From positions 1 through 60,012 of the forward strand of contig JAKIZO010000009.1 of assembly GCA_022707965.1 (NCBI GenBank): a stretch of 60,012 nt of DNA. The letters run 5' to 3'. Of this stretch, positions 36,186 through 45,020 are shown piece after piece. Position 1 is the first letter of the stretch, and every line of letters starts with the position of its first letter. Below the pieces are notes generated by a model. The model made no database searches. It was not told the DNA's origin and was given only the letters and a program-made list of their open reading frames with translations. A program made the position numbers and the translations under genes. This stretch comes from Bacteroidota bacterium. GTDB lineage: Bacteria > Bacteroidota > Ignavibacteria > Kapaibacteriales > UBA2268.

Positions 36186-39100
36186 TTACGAGCAGCCACT
36201 TGTAGAACCGCAATCTTCGCAGACGGTGCAGCTGCCGTTTCGTTTCACTTTCATAGAACCGCAATTGACGCAATATTCGCCAGTGTATCCCATAGAACGT
36301 GCTTCGGCAGAAGTTTTCAATGCACTTGCAGTTGCAGCCCCATTTGTTTTCGGATTTGCAGCAACTTCCTCAGGAACAAGTTCGCCATCTTCGTTTGTCT
36401 TAATATTGCTGATGGTTTCGTCGGGCGTTGAGTTGTTTATTTCGTTTGCTTTATCTTTTTCCTCTAATCTCTCGTCGGTTGCGGGTTCGTCGGTTGTGTG
36501 TCCGTTACCGTTTTTGCCGTTACCATTGCCGGGCACTTCGTCGACAGCCTTGACGTGAACAAAGTCCGTGCGGTTGAGATAATCATAGCCGAGCGAGCGG
36601 AACACAAAATCAAGGACTGATGTAGCAAATTTAATTGCTTCGTGTCCCTCGACCGGACCAGACGGCTCGAAACGAGTGAAAGTAAAGGTCTCGACAAGGT
36701 CTTCGAGCGGAACGCCATATTGCAATGCTTTGGAAGTTAGAATAGCGAAACTATTCATCAATGCACGGAAAGACGCACCTTCCTTATACATATCGATAAA
36801 GATTTCGCCAAGCGAACCGTCCTCGTATTCGCCTGTGCGAAGGAACACTTTGTGTCCGCCGATAAGCGCTTCGCGTATGTGTCCGCGACGTTTTTTCGGA
36901 AGCTTGTGGCGAACAAGTTTGTAGTGAATTCTATCGGCAATGATTTCTTGCACTTCGCGTGGTCCTTTGGTCTCGTCGAGAGTGTTCTCGTCGCCAAGAG
37001 TAACCACTTCATCAATGTTGGCAAAATTAGCAGAATTCAGTGGCTGTGATAGTTTCGAGCCGTCGCGATATAGGGCAATTGCTTTTAGCATATACTTCCA
37101 CGAAGTCAGGTAAATATCGCCAATATCCGCAACAGTTGAGTTCGACGGCAAATTTACCGTTTTCGAAATTGCACCCGAGATGAACGGTTGCGCCGCTGCC
37201 ATAATCCTGATGTGCCCCATCGGGCTGATGAAGCGTTGCCCACGTTTGCCGCACTTGTTTGCAGTATCAAATATTGGTAAATCCTCTTCTTTCAGGTGTG
37301 GAGCACCCTCTATCATCATTGTTCCGCAAACATAATCGTTTGCTTGCTCGATTTCTTCATCTTTGTAGCCAAGTCGTTTCAGCAAATCGAAATTCGGCGA
37401 ATTCATTTCCTCTTGCGAAATTCCAAGTTTCAGCAAGAAATCTTCGCCAAGTGTCCATTTATTGAAAGCAAAGCGAATATCGAACACGTTCGCGAGTTCC
37501 TTTTCGACGATGTCGATTTTCTCTTGCGTAAATCCTTTTGCTTTGAGCGATTGCTTGTTGATATGCGGGCAACCGGAAAGAGTGCCGTGCCCGATAGTGT
37601 ATTTTTCAATCTCGTCAATTTGCTTTTTGCTGTATCCGAGCTTTGTCAGCGCTTTTCTGATAGATTGATTTATAATTTTGAAATAGCCGCCGCCCGCAAG
37701 TTTCTTGTATTTGACGACAGCGAAATCGGGTTCGATTCCGGTTGTATCGCAATCCATAAGCAAACCGATAGTGCCCGTTGGTGCAATAACGGAAACCTGA
37801 GCGTTGCGATAACCGTATTTTTCACCTCTTTGCAAAGCAACGTCCCATACTTCGCGAGCAGAATTGAGCAAATATTCGGGGCAATAGCGAGGATTAATTC
37901 CCATCGGCTTGATAGTAAGATTTTCATATTCTGCGCTCATTGCGTTGTATGCGGCGCGGCGATGATTGCGAATTACACGCAGCATATCTTCGCGATTTGC
38001 TTCGAAAGCAGGAAAAGCACCTAATTCGCTTGCCATTTCGGCAGAGGTTGCATAGGCTTCCCCTGTCATAATTGCCGAAATTGCACCCGTCCAGGCAAGT
38101 GCTTCGGGCGAATCGTAAGGTATGCCGTGCACCATCAGCAAAGCACCAAGATTTGCGTAACCCAAGCCCAGAGTTCGAAAATCGTAGCTCAATTTTGCAA
38201 TTCGGCGCGAGGGGAATTGAGCCATCAGAACCGATATTTCCAGGACAACCGTCCAAATCCTTACCGCGTGGCGAAATTCATCTACTTTAAAAATATGGTC
38301 GTGTTCATCATAAAATTTCAGCAAGTTCAAACTTGCAAGATTGCAAGCAGTGTCGTCCAAAAACATATATTCGCTACAAGGGTTCGACGCATTAATTCTG
38401 CCCGAGGCGGGGCAGGTGTGCCATTCGTTGATTGTAGTGTCGAATTGCAATCCTGGGTCAGCAGATTTCCACGCAGCAAGATTAATTCTATTCCATAAAT
38501 CGCGAGCGCGAACGGTTTTCTTCACTGTTTTAGTTGTTCGCCATTTGAGTTCCCACATTTCGTCATTTTCGACTGCACGCATAAACTCATTTGTTACGCG
38601 AACGCTATTGTTTGAGTTCTGCCCGCTTACGGTAATGTATGCCTCGCCTTCGTAGTGAGTATCCATCACAGGGAATTCGAGCGAGGTAAAGCCCTGGTCG
38701 ACAAGTTCGAGTACGCGGTTTATGTGGTTTAGCGGTATTCCACGGTTAACTGCCTTCTGAACAAGCACACGCAAAGCTTTGTTCTTGTTTATATCTGTTC
38801 CGTTATGAACTGCTTCTTCCAGAATAGCATTGAGGAACACATTAGCAACGCGCGAACCTGCAACAAGAGCGGCAACTTTTTCTTCTTCGCGTGCTTTCCA
38901 ATCGATAAATTCTTCAATATCGGGGTGGTCTATATCCACAATAACCATTTTTGCGGCGCGGCGAGTAGTCCCGCCGGATTTAATAGCACCCGCGGCGCGG
39001 TCGAAAATTTTGAGGAAGCTCATAAGCCCCGATGAATAGCCACCGCCGGAAAGTTGTTCGCGTTCGCCACGAAGCGAGGAAAAGTTTGTGCCCGTGCCGC

Positions 39101-39737
39101 TACCGAATTTGAAAATACGAGCCTCGCGCATAGCAAGGTCGAATATTCCACCTTCGTTGAGCAGGTCGTCTTCTACCGATTGAATAAAGCAAGCGTGCGG
39201 CTGCGGGCGAGTGTATGCGTCCTGCGATTTTGTGATTTCGCCTGTTTCGGGGTCGACGTAGTAGTGCCCCTGCGGTGTCCCTTTAATGCCGTAAGCATAA
39301 GCAAGGCCGGTATTGAACCATTGAGGTGAGTTCGGGGCACACATTTGATTGAGCAGCATATAAACTAATTCATCGTAGAAAATGTTTGCATCTTCGGGCG
39401 TATCGAAATAATTATATTGCTCGCCCCAATGCTTCCAGGTTGCCGCCAGGCGATGCACCACCTGCTTGACTGAATTTTCGCTGCCAAGCACTTGATTGCC
39501 GTGCTCGTCCAGAACCGGACTTCCGTCGCTATTGTATTGTGGAACACCCGTTTTGCGGAAATATTTTTGTGCTAATATGTCTGTTGCAAGTTGAGACCAA
39601 TGGGTAGGCACTTCTACATTCTCCATTTCGAAGACCACCGAACCATCGGGATTGCGTAGAATGGACTTCCGAAGTGTGTAGCTGAACATCTCGTAGGGAC
39701 TGCCACCCCCACGAGTAAAAACTCTTGAAAACTTCAT
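36186..39737 (-). CDS. nrdJ: Vitamin B12-dependent ribonucleoside-diphosphate reductase
   Basis: This encodes 1183 residues, typical of the long class II enzyme. The catalytic region shows ASNPCSEYMFLDDTACNLAS and the conserved CPHINKQS, and the allosteric/active segments GSGTGTNFSSLRGE and APTGTIGLLMDCD. The C-terminus carries CVNCGSMKVKRNGSC and CEDCGSTSGCS, a zinc-ribbon and redox Cys tail used for re-reduction. It makes deoxyribonucleotides using adenosylcobalamin, without oxygen. No cobalamin riboswitch is seen: only 33 bp separate it from the SIMPL gene upstream on the same strand. Confidence 0.97.
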   Translation of the reverse strand: MKFSRVFTRGGGSPYEMFSYTLRKSILRNPDGSVVFEMENVEVPTHWSQLATDILAQKYFRKTGVPQYNSDGSPVLDEHGNQVLGSENSVKQVVHRLAATWKHWGEQYNYFDTPEDANIFYDELVYMLLNQMCAPNSPQWFNTGLAYAYGIKGTPQGHYYVDPETGEITKSQDAYTRPQPHACFIQSVEDDLLNEGGIFDLAMREARIFKFGSGTGTNFSSLRGEREQLSGGGYSSGLMSFLKIFDRAAGAIKSGGTTRRAAKMVIVDIDHPDIEEFIDWKAREEEKVAALVAGSRVANVFLNAILEEAVHNGTDINKNKALRVLVQKAVNRGIPLNHINRVLELVDQGFTSLEFPVMDTHYEGEAYITVSGQNSNNSVRVTNEFMRAVENDEMWELKWRTTKTVKKTVRARDLWNRINLAAWKSADPGLQFDTTINEWHTCPASGRINASNPCSEYMFLDDTACNLASLNLLKFYDEHDHIFKVDEFRHAVRIWTVVLEISVLMAQFPSRRIAKLSYDFRTLGLGYANLGALLMVHGIPYDSPEALAWTGAISAIMTGEAYATSAEMASELGAFPAFEANREDMLRVIRNHRRAAYNAMSAEYENLTIKPMGINPRYCPEYLLNSAREVWDVALQRGEKYGYRNAQVSVIAPTGTIGLLMDCDTTGIEPDFAVVKYKKLAGGGYFKIINQSIRKALTKLGYSKKQIDEIEKYTIGHGTLSGCPHINKQSLKAKGFTQEKIDIVEKELANVFDIRFAFNKWTLGEDFLLKLGISQEEMNSPNFDLLKRLGYKDEEIEQANDYVCGTMMIEGAPHLKEEDLPIFDTANKCGKRGQRFISPMGHIRIMAAAQPFISGAISKTVNLPSNSTVADIGDIYLTSWKYMLKAIALYRDGSKLSQPLNSANFANIDEVVTLGDENTLDETKGPREVQEIIADRIHYKLVRHKLPKKRRGHIREALIGGHKVFLRTGEYEDGSLGEIFIDMYKEGASFRALMNSFAILTSKALQYGVPLEDLVETFTFTRFEPSGPVEGHEAIKFATSVLDFVFRSLGYDYLNRTDFVHVKAVDEVPGNGNGKNGNGHTTDEPATDERLEEKDKANEINNSTPDETISNIKTNEDGELVPEEVAANPKTNGAATASALKTSAEARSMGYTGEYCVNCGSMKVKRNGSCTVCEDCGSTSGCS

Positions 39738-39770
39738 TTTGTAACCAAAAATTATATAAACATATCTATT

Positions 39771-40508
39771 TTATTTTGTATAAAATTCAACGCTAACGAC
39801 GCTCTTAATTGTTTTTTCAATTGATTTAGTGTCGAAGAGCCCCCAGTCGGACACTTCCATCGAATGCTTGTTTGTAACCTGAAATACACCCTGCGAAGCA
39901 CTTTTCAACCCCGAAACTTTCGTCCCGGCAACTTTTGCAAGTTCTTCGGCACGGCGAAGAGCATCTTTGGTAGCAAGACCAATTAGTTCAATTTTCTCTT
40001 TTTCTAATTCAGTATAGTAATAATCAGGTGTGCTGGAAATTAGTTCAATGCCCATACTAAATACTTCCGATGCTTCTTGCGATATGCGAGAAATTTTTTG
40101 CACATCTTTCGATTCTATACGGAACGACTGCACAAGCTGATAGCCTGTTCTGCGAGCAAAGTTGTCCTCGAAACCTTGCTTTTCATAAGTAATGGTATTA
40201 TCGAGACCAGCAAACGATATTTCGTCTTTTGAAATTCCCTTAGAAATCAAGAATTCGTAGAATTTATCCGAATTTTGCTTTATTTTTGCGTATGCATCGC
40301 TTAAATTTGGCGACCAAGCTTGTACTTGCGGTTCCCAAACTGCTAAATTCGAAACTATTGTCTTTTCTGCCAATCCTTTCACATATATCCCATTATAGTT
40401 TCTTGATTTTAATGCTTCACCAAGAATATAAGCAGAAATAATAAAACCAATTGCAAGCGCAATTCCCAATATTATGTAGCTATTGCGATGATTTTTTAGC
40501 TCGGACAT
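39771..40508 (-). CDS. SIMPL domain (DUF541) protein
   Basis: This encodes 245 residues with one N-terminal transmembrane helix (about 10-30). The body matches the SIMPL/DUF541 pattern: KGLAEKTIVSNLAVWEPQV, LISKGISKDEISFAGL, YQLVQSFRIESKDVQKI and the AKVAGTKVSGLKSASQGVF segment near residue 200. Members are periplasmic or membrane-anchored beta/alpha proteins of unclear function, linked to stress tolerance. It is placed 33 bp upstream of nrdJ, so the pair may be cotranscribed. Confidence 0.88.
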   Translation of the reverse strand: MSELKNHRNSYIILGIALAIGFIISAYILGEALKSRNYNGIYVKGLAEKTIVSNLAVWEPQVQAWSPNLSDAYAKIKQNSDKFYEFLISKGISKDEISFAGLDNTITYEKQGFEDNFARRTGYQLVQSFRIESKDVQKISRISQEASEVFSMGIELISSTPDYYYTELEKEKIELIGLATKDALRRAEELAKVAGTKVSGLKSASQGVFQVTNKHSMEVSDWGLFDTKSIEKTIKSVVSVEFYTK

Positions 40509-40616
40509 TTTTGCACCAAAATATTGTTAATTAGATTAATTAGTAATCTAAAACTAAATTTTTCTTTTCTAATAATCAAAATATATAATATAAAGTTTTC
40601 AACATTCAAATCTAAT

Positions 40617-41147
40617 TCATTGATTGATTTCTTGTAATATTAGGTTCCTCAAATCAAATAGAGCATCTTTAATTTTTTCGTTTTCAAAAACATTTTCGAT
40701 TAAATCGATTTCCTGGCTATCATTTTCTTGCAAAAATTCTTTGATTTTTAAAAAATCCTGCAAGTTTTTCAAAATTAATGAGATTTGTTTGGAAAAAGCG
40801 TCCAAATCAATTTCAGTATTTCTACTTATTGTATTTGATAGTTTGCTGCTAATCAAATGAAGAGCATCGGCAAAAATCCAAGAAAAATTTTTAAGTTCAA
40901 CCATCAACTTGTTATTAATTGCGTCGAGCGAAATTTCTTGCTCTGCATCAGTAATATCTCGTTGTTTGCCATCGAACGCCTTTGTGCGTTCTTCCCACTG
41001 CCATTTTTCGCAATATCGGCGAAGTTGTTGCAAATGCTTATCGTCGCTTGCGAGCAATTCCAAATTGCGTGGCTGTGGCAATTGCAAGTATTTTTGGAAC
41101 TCGTCGAATGCTTTTTTAGGTTCGCCTTTTAATCTTTCAATTTCCAT
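40617..41147 (-). CDS. Hypothetical protein with a phage terminase small subunit-like N-terminus
   Basis: This encodes 176 residues. The first about 60 (GEPKKAFDEFQKYLQLPQPR, then LRRYCEKWQWEERTKAFD) resemble the helix-turn-helix region of phage terminase small subunits and related DNA-binding proteins, where a WQERxxAYD motif is common. The rest is helical and rich in Leu, Lys, Glu. No large terminase or capsid gene is near, so it may be a phage-derived remnant or a domesticated DNA-binding protein. It is preceded by a long AT-rich upstream region. Confidence 0.65.
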   Translation of the reverse strand: MEIERLKGEPKKAFDEFQKYLQLPQPRNLELLASDDKHLQQLRRYCEKWQWEERTKAFDGKQRDITDAEQEISLDAINNKLMVELKNFSWIFADALHLISSKLSNTISRNTEIDLDAFSKQISLILKNLQDFLKIKEFLQENDSQEIDLIENVFENEKIKDALFDLRNLILQEINQ

Positions 41148-41231
41148 AATTTCACCTATTTATGTGTTGTATGCACACATAAATAGAGAATATTTGCGTT
41201 CAATCAAAAAAAACGAGTTATAAAATAGTGC

Positions 41232-42353
41232 TTACAAAGCGAAGGCAATTCCCGTAAGGGTTTGGTTTGTGTGCATACCCATAAATTGTTCGCCGTAGGT
41301 ATGAAATCCAACGACATTTTGAAGTCTGAATAAATTATTGACCTCGTTATCAATTTTATCTTGTTCGGCAAGATAGCGTCGGTGAATGCAATCGAAAGCA
41401 ATTAAAAAGTAATTTTCGCCAAGTTCATTTTTTAAATTATCGAATAATTTGCTGTAATCTTGCACTATGTCGGTTGGTTCGGCAACTCTGAGCACAAGCC
41501 CAACATCGATAGCACTAAAAAATGATAGACTATAATCATTATTCATTTTTTCAATAGAGCGAACGTAGAGATTATTGCCAATTTGCAGGACAAATGGGTG
41601 CTTGGCAAAGGTGTATGGGTTTAGTTCTTCGACGGGAATATTAAGAATGTTGGCATATTCGATAGCGGCACGCTCGCCGTTGATTTCATAGACAATTCTC
41701 TGGCGTGGGCTTGCGTCGGTGATGACAATTTTATCGCTCATCGGCTTGAAAAACTGAGTTTTGAACACGCGGAAAGGCGTCTCGCTTCGCAGCAGTACTA
41801 ACGAAGCCGCATTAGAACGCAACTCGCCATCGTTGAAAACGTTTGTTTCAACAAAGTGCAAATCGTCGCCCGCCGAACCACCGACGATTTTCAACGGCAT
41901 AAATACTTTGTAAAGCAATGCTATTACTTTATCTTCGAGCATAGATTTGCCATCAATCAGCAAAATCCCCGCGTATTTATCCACATCGTTTATGTTAAAA
42001 TTGAACTCCTCATCAAAATCTCGACGAATTTCAAACGCATCGTTAATGTTGAATTTAGTCAGGTCGTTTATTTCGTATTTTTTAAATTTTACAATTTTGC
42101 TGCTGATTGATGCACCAACTGTTGAGTATTTCGTAAATCCTTTGGGTGAAATTTCGCCTGCGGTCGAGCAAGCCATAACGTTCCGCCCAAACTTGCTTTT
42201 TAGGGCGTTCTGCATACGAAATTTGTTGTAATTCGAGCTGAAAAAGATAAATTTCAGTGCATCATCAGAAGTATCAATAGATGCAGCAATTTCGTTTATT
42301 GCATCTTCCGAAATCAACTCCTTTGAGTGTGCTATTTTAAAATCTTCCGACAT
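41232..42353 (-). CDS. FIST domain signalling protein
   Basis: The start is ATG 42353 (AGGAG upstream), giving 373 residues. FIST_N (about 20-205; FIFFSSNYNKFRMQNALKSK, then NVMACSTAGEISPKGF) is followed by FIST_C (about 210-350; NGERAAIEYANIL and LVLRVAEPTDIVQDY). FIST is a sensory input domain thought to bind small ligands such as amino acids and usually feeds a signalling protein. It is divergently arranged with the PAS histidine kinase / NtrC pair, which suggests a functional link. Confidence 0.9.
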   Translation of the reverse strand: MSEDFKIAHSKELISEDAINEIAASIDTSDDALKFIFFSSNYNKFRMQNALKSKFGRNVMACSTAGEISPKGFTKYSTVGASISSKIVKFKKYEINDLTKFNINDAFEIRRDFDEEFNFNINDVDKYAGILLIDGKSMLEDKVIALLYKVFMPLKIVGGSAGDDLHFVETNVFNDGELRSNAASLVLLRSETPFRVFKTQFFKPMSDKIVITDASPRQRIVYEINGERAAIEYANILNIPVEELNPYTFAKHPFVLQIGNNLYVRSIEKMNNDYSLSFFSAIDVGLVLRVAEPTDIVQDYSKLFDNLKNELGENYFLIAFDCIHRRYLAEQDKIDNEVNNLFRLQNVVGFHTYGEQFMGMHTNQTLTGIAFAL

Positions 42354-42671
42354 TTTCAAACTCCTACTTACTTAATTATTTACGAAAAACGAAGATATTT
42401 GTTTTATTGTAAGACAAAATGAACGGGAAGTTTTAGCATCGGTTGGATTAAAATTTCCCAAGGACAGAGAAAAGATGCAACCGCCAAAAGGTCATTCGTG
42501 GTATAGCTGGTAGCACAGACATTCCTGTCTGTGCAATGCATATTAATTTTAAATTAACAATGAAAATATTATTAATAAATATTTATTTATTAATTTTCTT
42601 AAATTTTTCCTATGTTATTAATTTTCTATTCATTATATTTTAATCAAAAGGTTATTATGAAGACTTAAACT
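42354..42671. other. FIST / histidine kinase divergent intergenic region with a coding-like remnant
   Basis: On the plus strand, a stop-free stretch (42373-42513) reads with protein-like composition, including NEREVLASVGLKFPKD and PPKGHSWYSW, but has no start codon at its 5' end; it ends at the border of an A element. It may be a gene fragment. The remainder is AT-rich promoter DNA for the two divergent genes. No small gene is supported. Confidence 0.3.
42509..42533 (-). repeat. Single family A element
   Basis: GGTAGCACAGACATTCCTGT, then CTGTG, is the family A sequence in reverse orientation, alone and without B or C neighbours. It is one of the few copies at a divergent junction. Confidence 0.85.
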
Positions 42672-45020
42672 ATGGATACAAGCGACCAACTTACAGCTCT
42701 TATAGAGGAACTTAAAGTCGAGACGTCCGAAATTGACAATCTTCTAAACCGAATTCCAGTGGGGATTTATCGTTCGCGTTTGGATGGTTCGATTGTATAT
42801 GCGAATAAGTACTTTAGAGATTTATTCGAAATAAGAGGTAATATTATTGCTGCAAAAGAACTTTCCTACAATCGGAAAGATTTCTTTGAATTGGTCTCTA
42901 AATGTGGATTAATAGATGATTTCACTGCAACTGTTATTCTTCCGAGCGGCAAAACCCTTCATACAATTGAATCCGCCCGCGCAATATACAACGTCAAAGG
43001 TGAAATCGAGTTCGTCGAAGGTATTCTTACTGACATTACAAAATTCAAGACTGTTCAAGATGCGCTCGCTGAAAGCGAGGAAAAATACCGCTTGCTTTTC
43101 GAACGCTCGGACGACCCAATCTTGCTAATCGATGGCGATAGATGGGTTGATTGCAACGATGCAGCCCTGAAAATACTTGGTTTGAGAGATAAAAGCGAGA
43201 TAATCGGACGCAGACTTTATGATATTTCACCTGAAACGCAACCCGATAATCGAAGCTCGAAGGACAAGGCTATGGAATACATTAGAGAGGCATATCACAA
43301 CGGCTACAAAAGGTTCGATTGGGTGCATACTACCGGTGACGGAAGAAATATTTTTGTCGACGTCTCGCTAACGGCAATTCCTTATCGCAAGCGGATTCTG
43401 CTATTTACATATTTTCGAGATATTTCTGCAAGAATTGAAAGCGAAAGGAAATTACGCGAAAATGAAGAAAAATTTCGCCTTGTCTTTCATAATATTAGCG
43501 ACGGAATTTTTCTTATTGACCAGTCGGGGACCGTACTTGATGTAAATCGAGCAGTTGAGAATATTACGGGATATAATTCCAGCGAAATAGTGGGCGAAAA
43601 AATATGGGATTTTTCTAACAAAATTGTGCTTAATGAGAATTTCAAAAATAATGATGATAAATTCAATCTGAATTTGCTTGAACTCAAAGCAAACCCCTCC
43701 CATCAACAAAAAGAAGGTGAATTGATTATTCGCAAAAAGGACGGTAAAATTTCCTATGTGAATTTAACAAGGTTATTAATCAATAGTTCGCAAGGTGTAT
43801 TAATTTGTAGCATTATACGAGACATAACTGAAATAAAAAACACTACAAGCGAACTAATATTACAGAAGGAACTTTATCAAGGTCTTGTGCAAACACTTCC
43901 TATTTCGGTTTATGTGCTCGATTTAAATGGGAATATCTTGTATGCAAACGATGATGCCTACAAGTATTTTTCTGAACTTGATTTTGATTTTAGCACCATC
44001 AAAAGTGTTTTCGACTTGATAAATGAAAGCGATTATGAAAGATTGAAAGACGCCTTGAAACTAACAATCAAGCAAGGTTATATAAGACATTTTGAGATTG
44101 AATCGAGACCGATTAACGGCAAAATAATTGAAGTTGAAATAAATGCATCGGTAATATACGATACAATGGGAAATCCGCAATCTATTATTACAAGTATTGT
44201 TGATATTGGCGCTCGCAAGCAAACTGAACGTATCCGCGAGCAAGCACTTCTTGCTACAATAGAGGCGGCAAAAGCACGCAGCGAAGCACTCGAAATAATT
44301 CACAATTCTGCACGCCTTGCTTCGATTGGCGTGGTCGCCGGTGGTATTGTTCACGAAATTTCCCAGCCACTCAATGCCATCAGAATTGGTGCGGAAAGCA
44401 TTCTCACCTGGGATAAAGCAAACAAGAACCCGCTCCCCAGTCCTATAATTAATATGATACAGGGTATTTCTAAAGCAACCCTTCGCATCGACGACATCAT
44501 TCAGCATATGCGTTCGCTCTGGCTTAATTCAAACACCGAAACTCTCGAAATTGTTGATTTGAACGATTGCATAAAGTCCGCAATTAACCTTTCAAAAATG
44601 AGGGTGCAATCCCACGAAATTATCTTCGAAACATCTTTCACCAAAGAACGATTGCCAATTAAAGCTAACAAAATTCATATCGAACTTATTGTGAATAATT
44701 TAATCACTAATTCGGTTAATGCTCTGGACAGTTGCGAAAAGCCCAACAAAACCATTCGAATTGCGACAAAATCAACGGGTGGATACGCTTATATGATAGT
44801 TTACGATAACGGTATCGGGCTGCCTGATGTAAAGGAAGAGAAGCTTTTCGACCCCTTCTTTTCAACGCGACAGAGTGCGGACGGGACCGGGGTGGGGCTT
44901 GCCATTGTTAAAATGTTCGTCGATAAATACAAAGGCAGCATTCAGCCAATGAACAACGAAGACGGAGGCGCCACTTTTATTATAAACTTCCCGATATGCA
45001 AAGGTGACCAATATGAGTAG
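42672..45020 (+). CDS. PAS-domain sensor histidine kinase
   Basis: This encodes 782 residues with no transmembrane helix, so it is cytoplasmic. Four PAS-type modules span about 15-525 (for example RIPVGIYRSRLDGSIVYANK and FHNISDGIFLIDQSGTVLDV). The HisKA box is GGIVHEISQPLNAI with phospho-acceptor His561. The HATPase domain has N-box NLITNSVNAL, G1 VYDNGIGLP and G2 GTGVGLAIVK, in an NtrB-like order. It overlaps the NtrC-type regulator by 8 bp, so the two form a two-component system. Confidence 0.94.
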   Translation: MDTSDQLTALIEELKVETSEIDNLLNRIPVGIYRSRLDGSIVYANKYFRDLFEIRGNIIAAKELSYNRKDFFELVSKCGLIDDFTATVILPSGKTLHTIESARAIYNVKGEIEFVEGILTDITKFKTVQDALAESEEKYRLLFERSDDPILLIDGDRWVDCNDAALKILGLRDKSEIIGRRLYDISPETQPDNRSSKDKAMEYIREAYHNGYKRFDWVHTTGDGRNIFVDVSLTAIPYRKRILLFTYFRDISARIESERKLRENEEKFRLVFHNISDGIFLIDQSGTVLDVNRAVENITGYNSSEIVGEKIWDFSNKIVLNENFKNNDDKFNLNLLELKANPSHQQKEGELIIRKKDGKISYVNLTRLLINSSQGVLICSIIRDITEIKNTTSELILQKELYQGLVQTLPISVYVLDLNGNILYANDDAYKYFSELDFDFSTIKSVFDLINESDYERLKDALKLTIKQGYIRHFEIESRPINGKIIEVEINASVIYDTMGNPQSIITSIVDIGARKQTERIREQALLATIEAAKARSEALEIIHNSARLASIGVVAGGIVHEISQPLNAIRIGAESILTWDKANKNPLPSPIINMIQGISKATLRIDDIIQHMRSLWLNSNTETLEIVDLNDCIKSAINLSKMRVQSHEIIFETSFTKERLPIKANKIHIELIVNNLITNSVNALDSCEKPNKTIRIATKSTGGYAYMIVYDNGIGLPDVKEEKLFDPFFSTRQSADGTGVGLAIVKMFVDKYKGSIQPMNNEDGGATFIINFPICKGDQYE

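Noticed and set aside
39738-39770. Cobalamin riboswitch before nrdJ
   Set aside because: Only 33 bp separate the gene from the preceding gene on the same strand.
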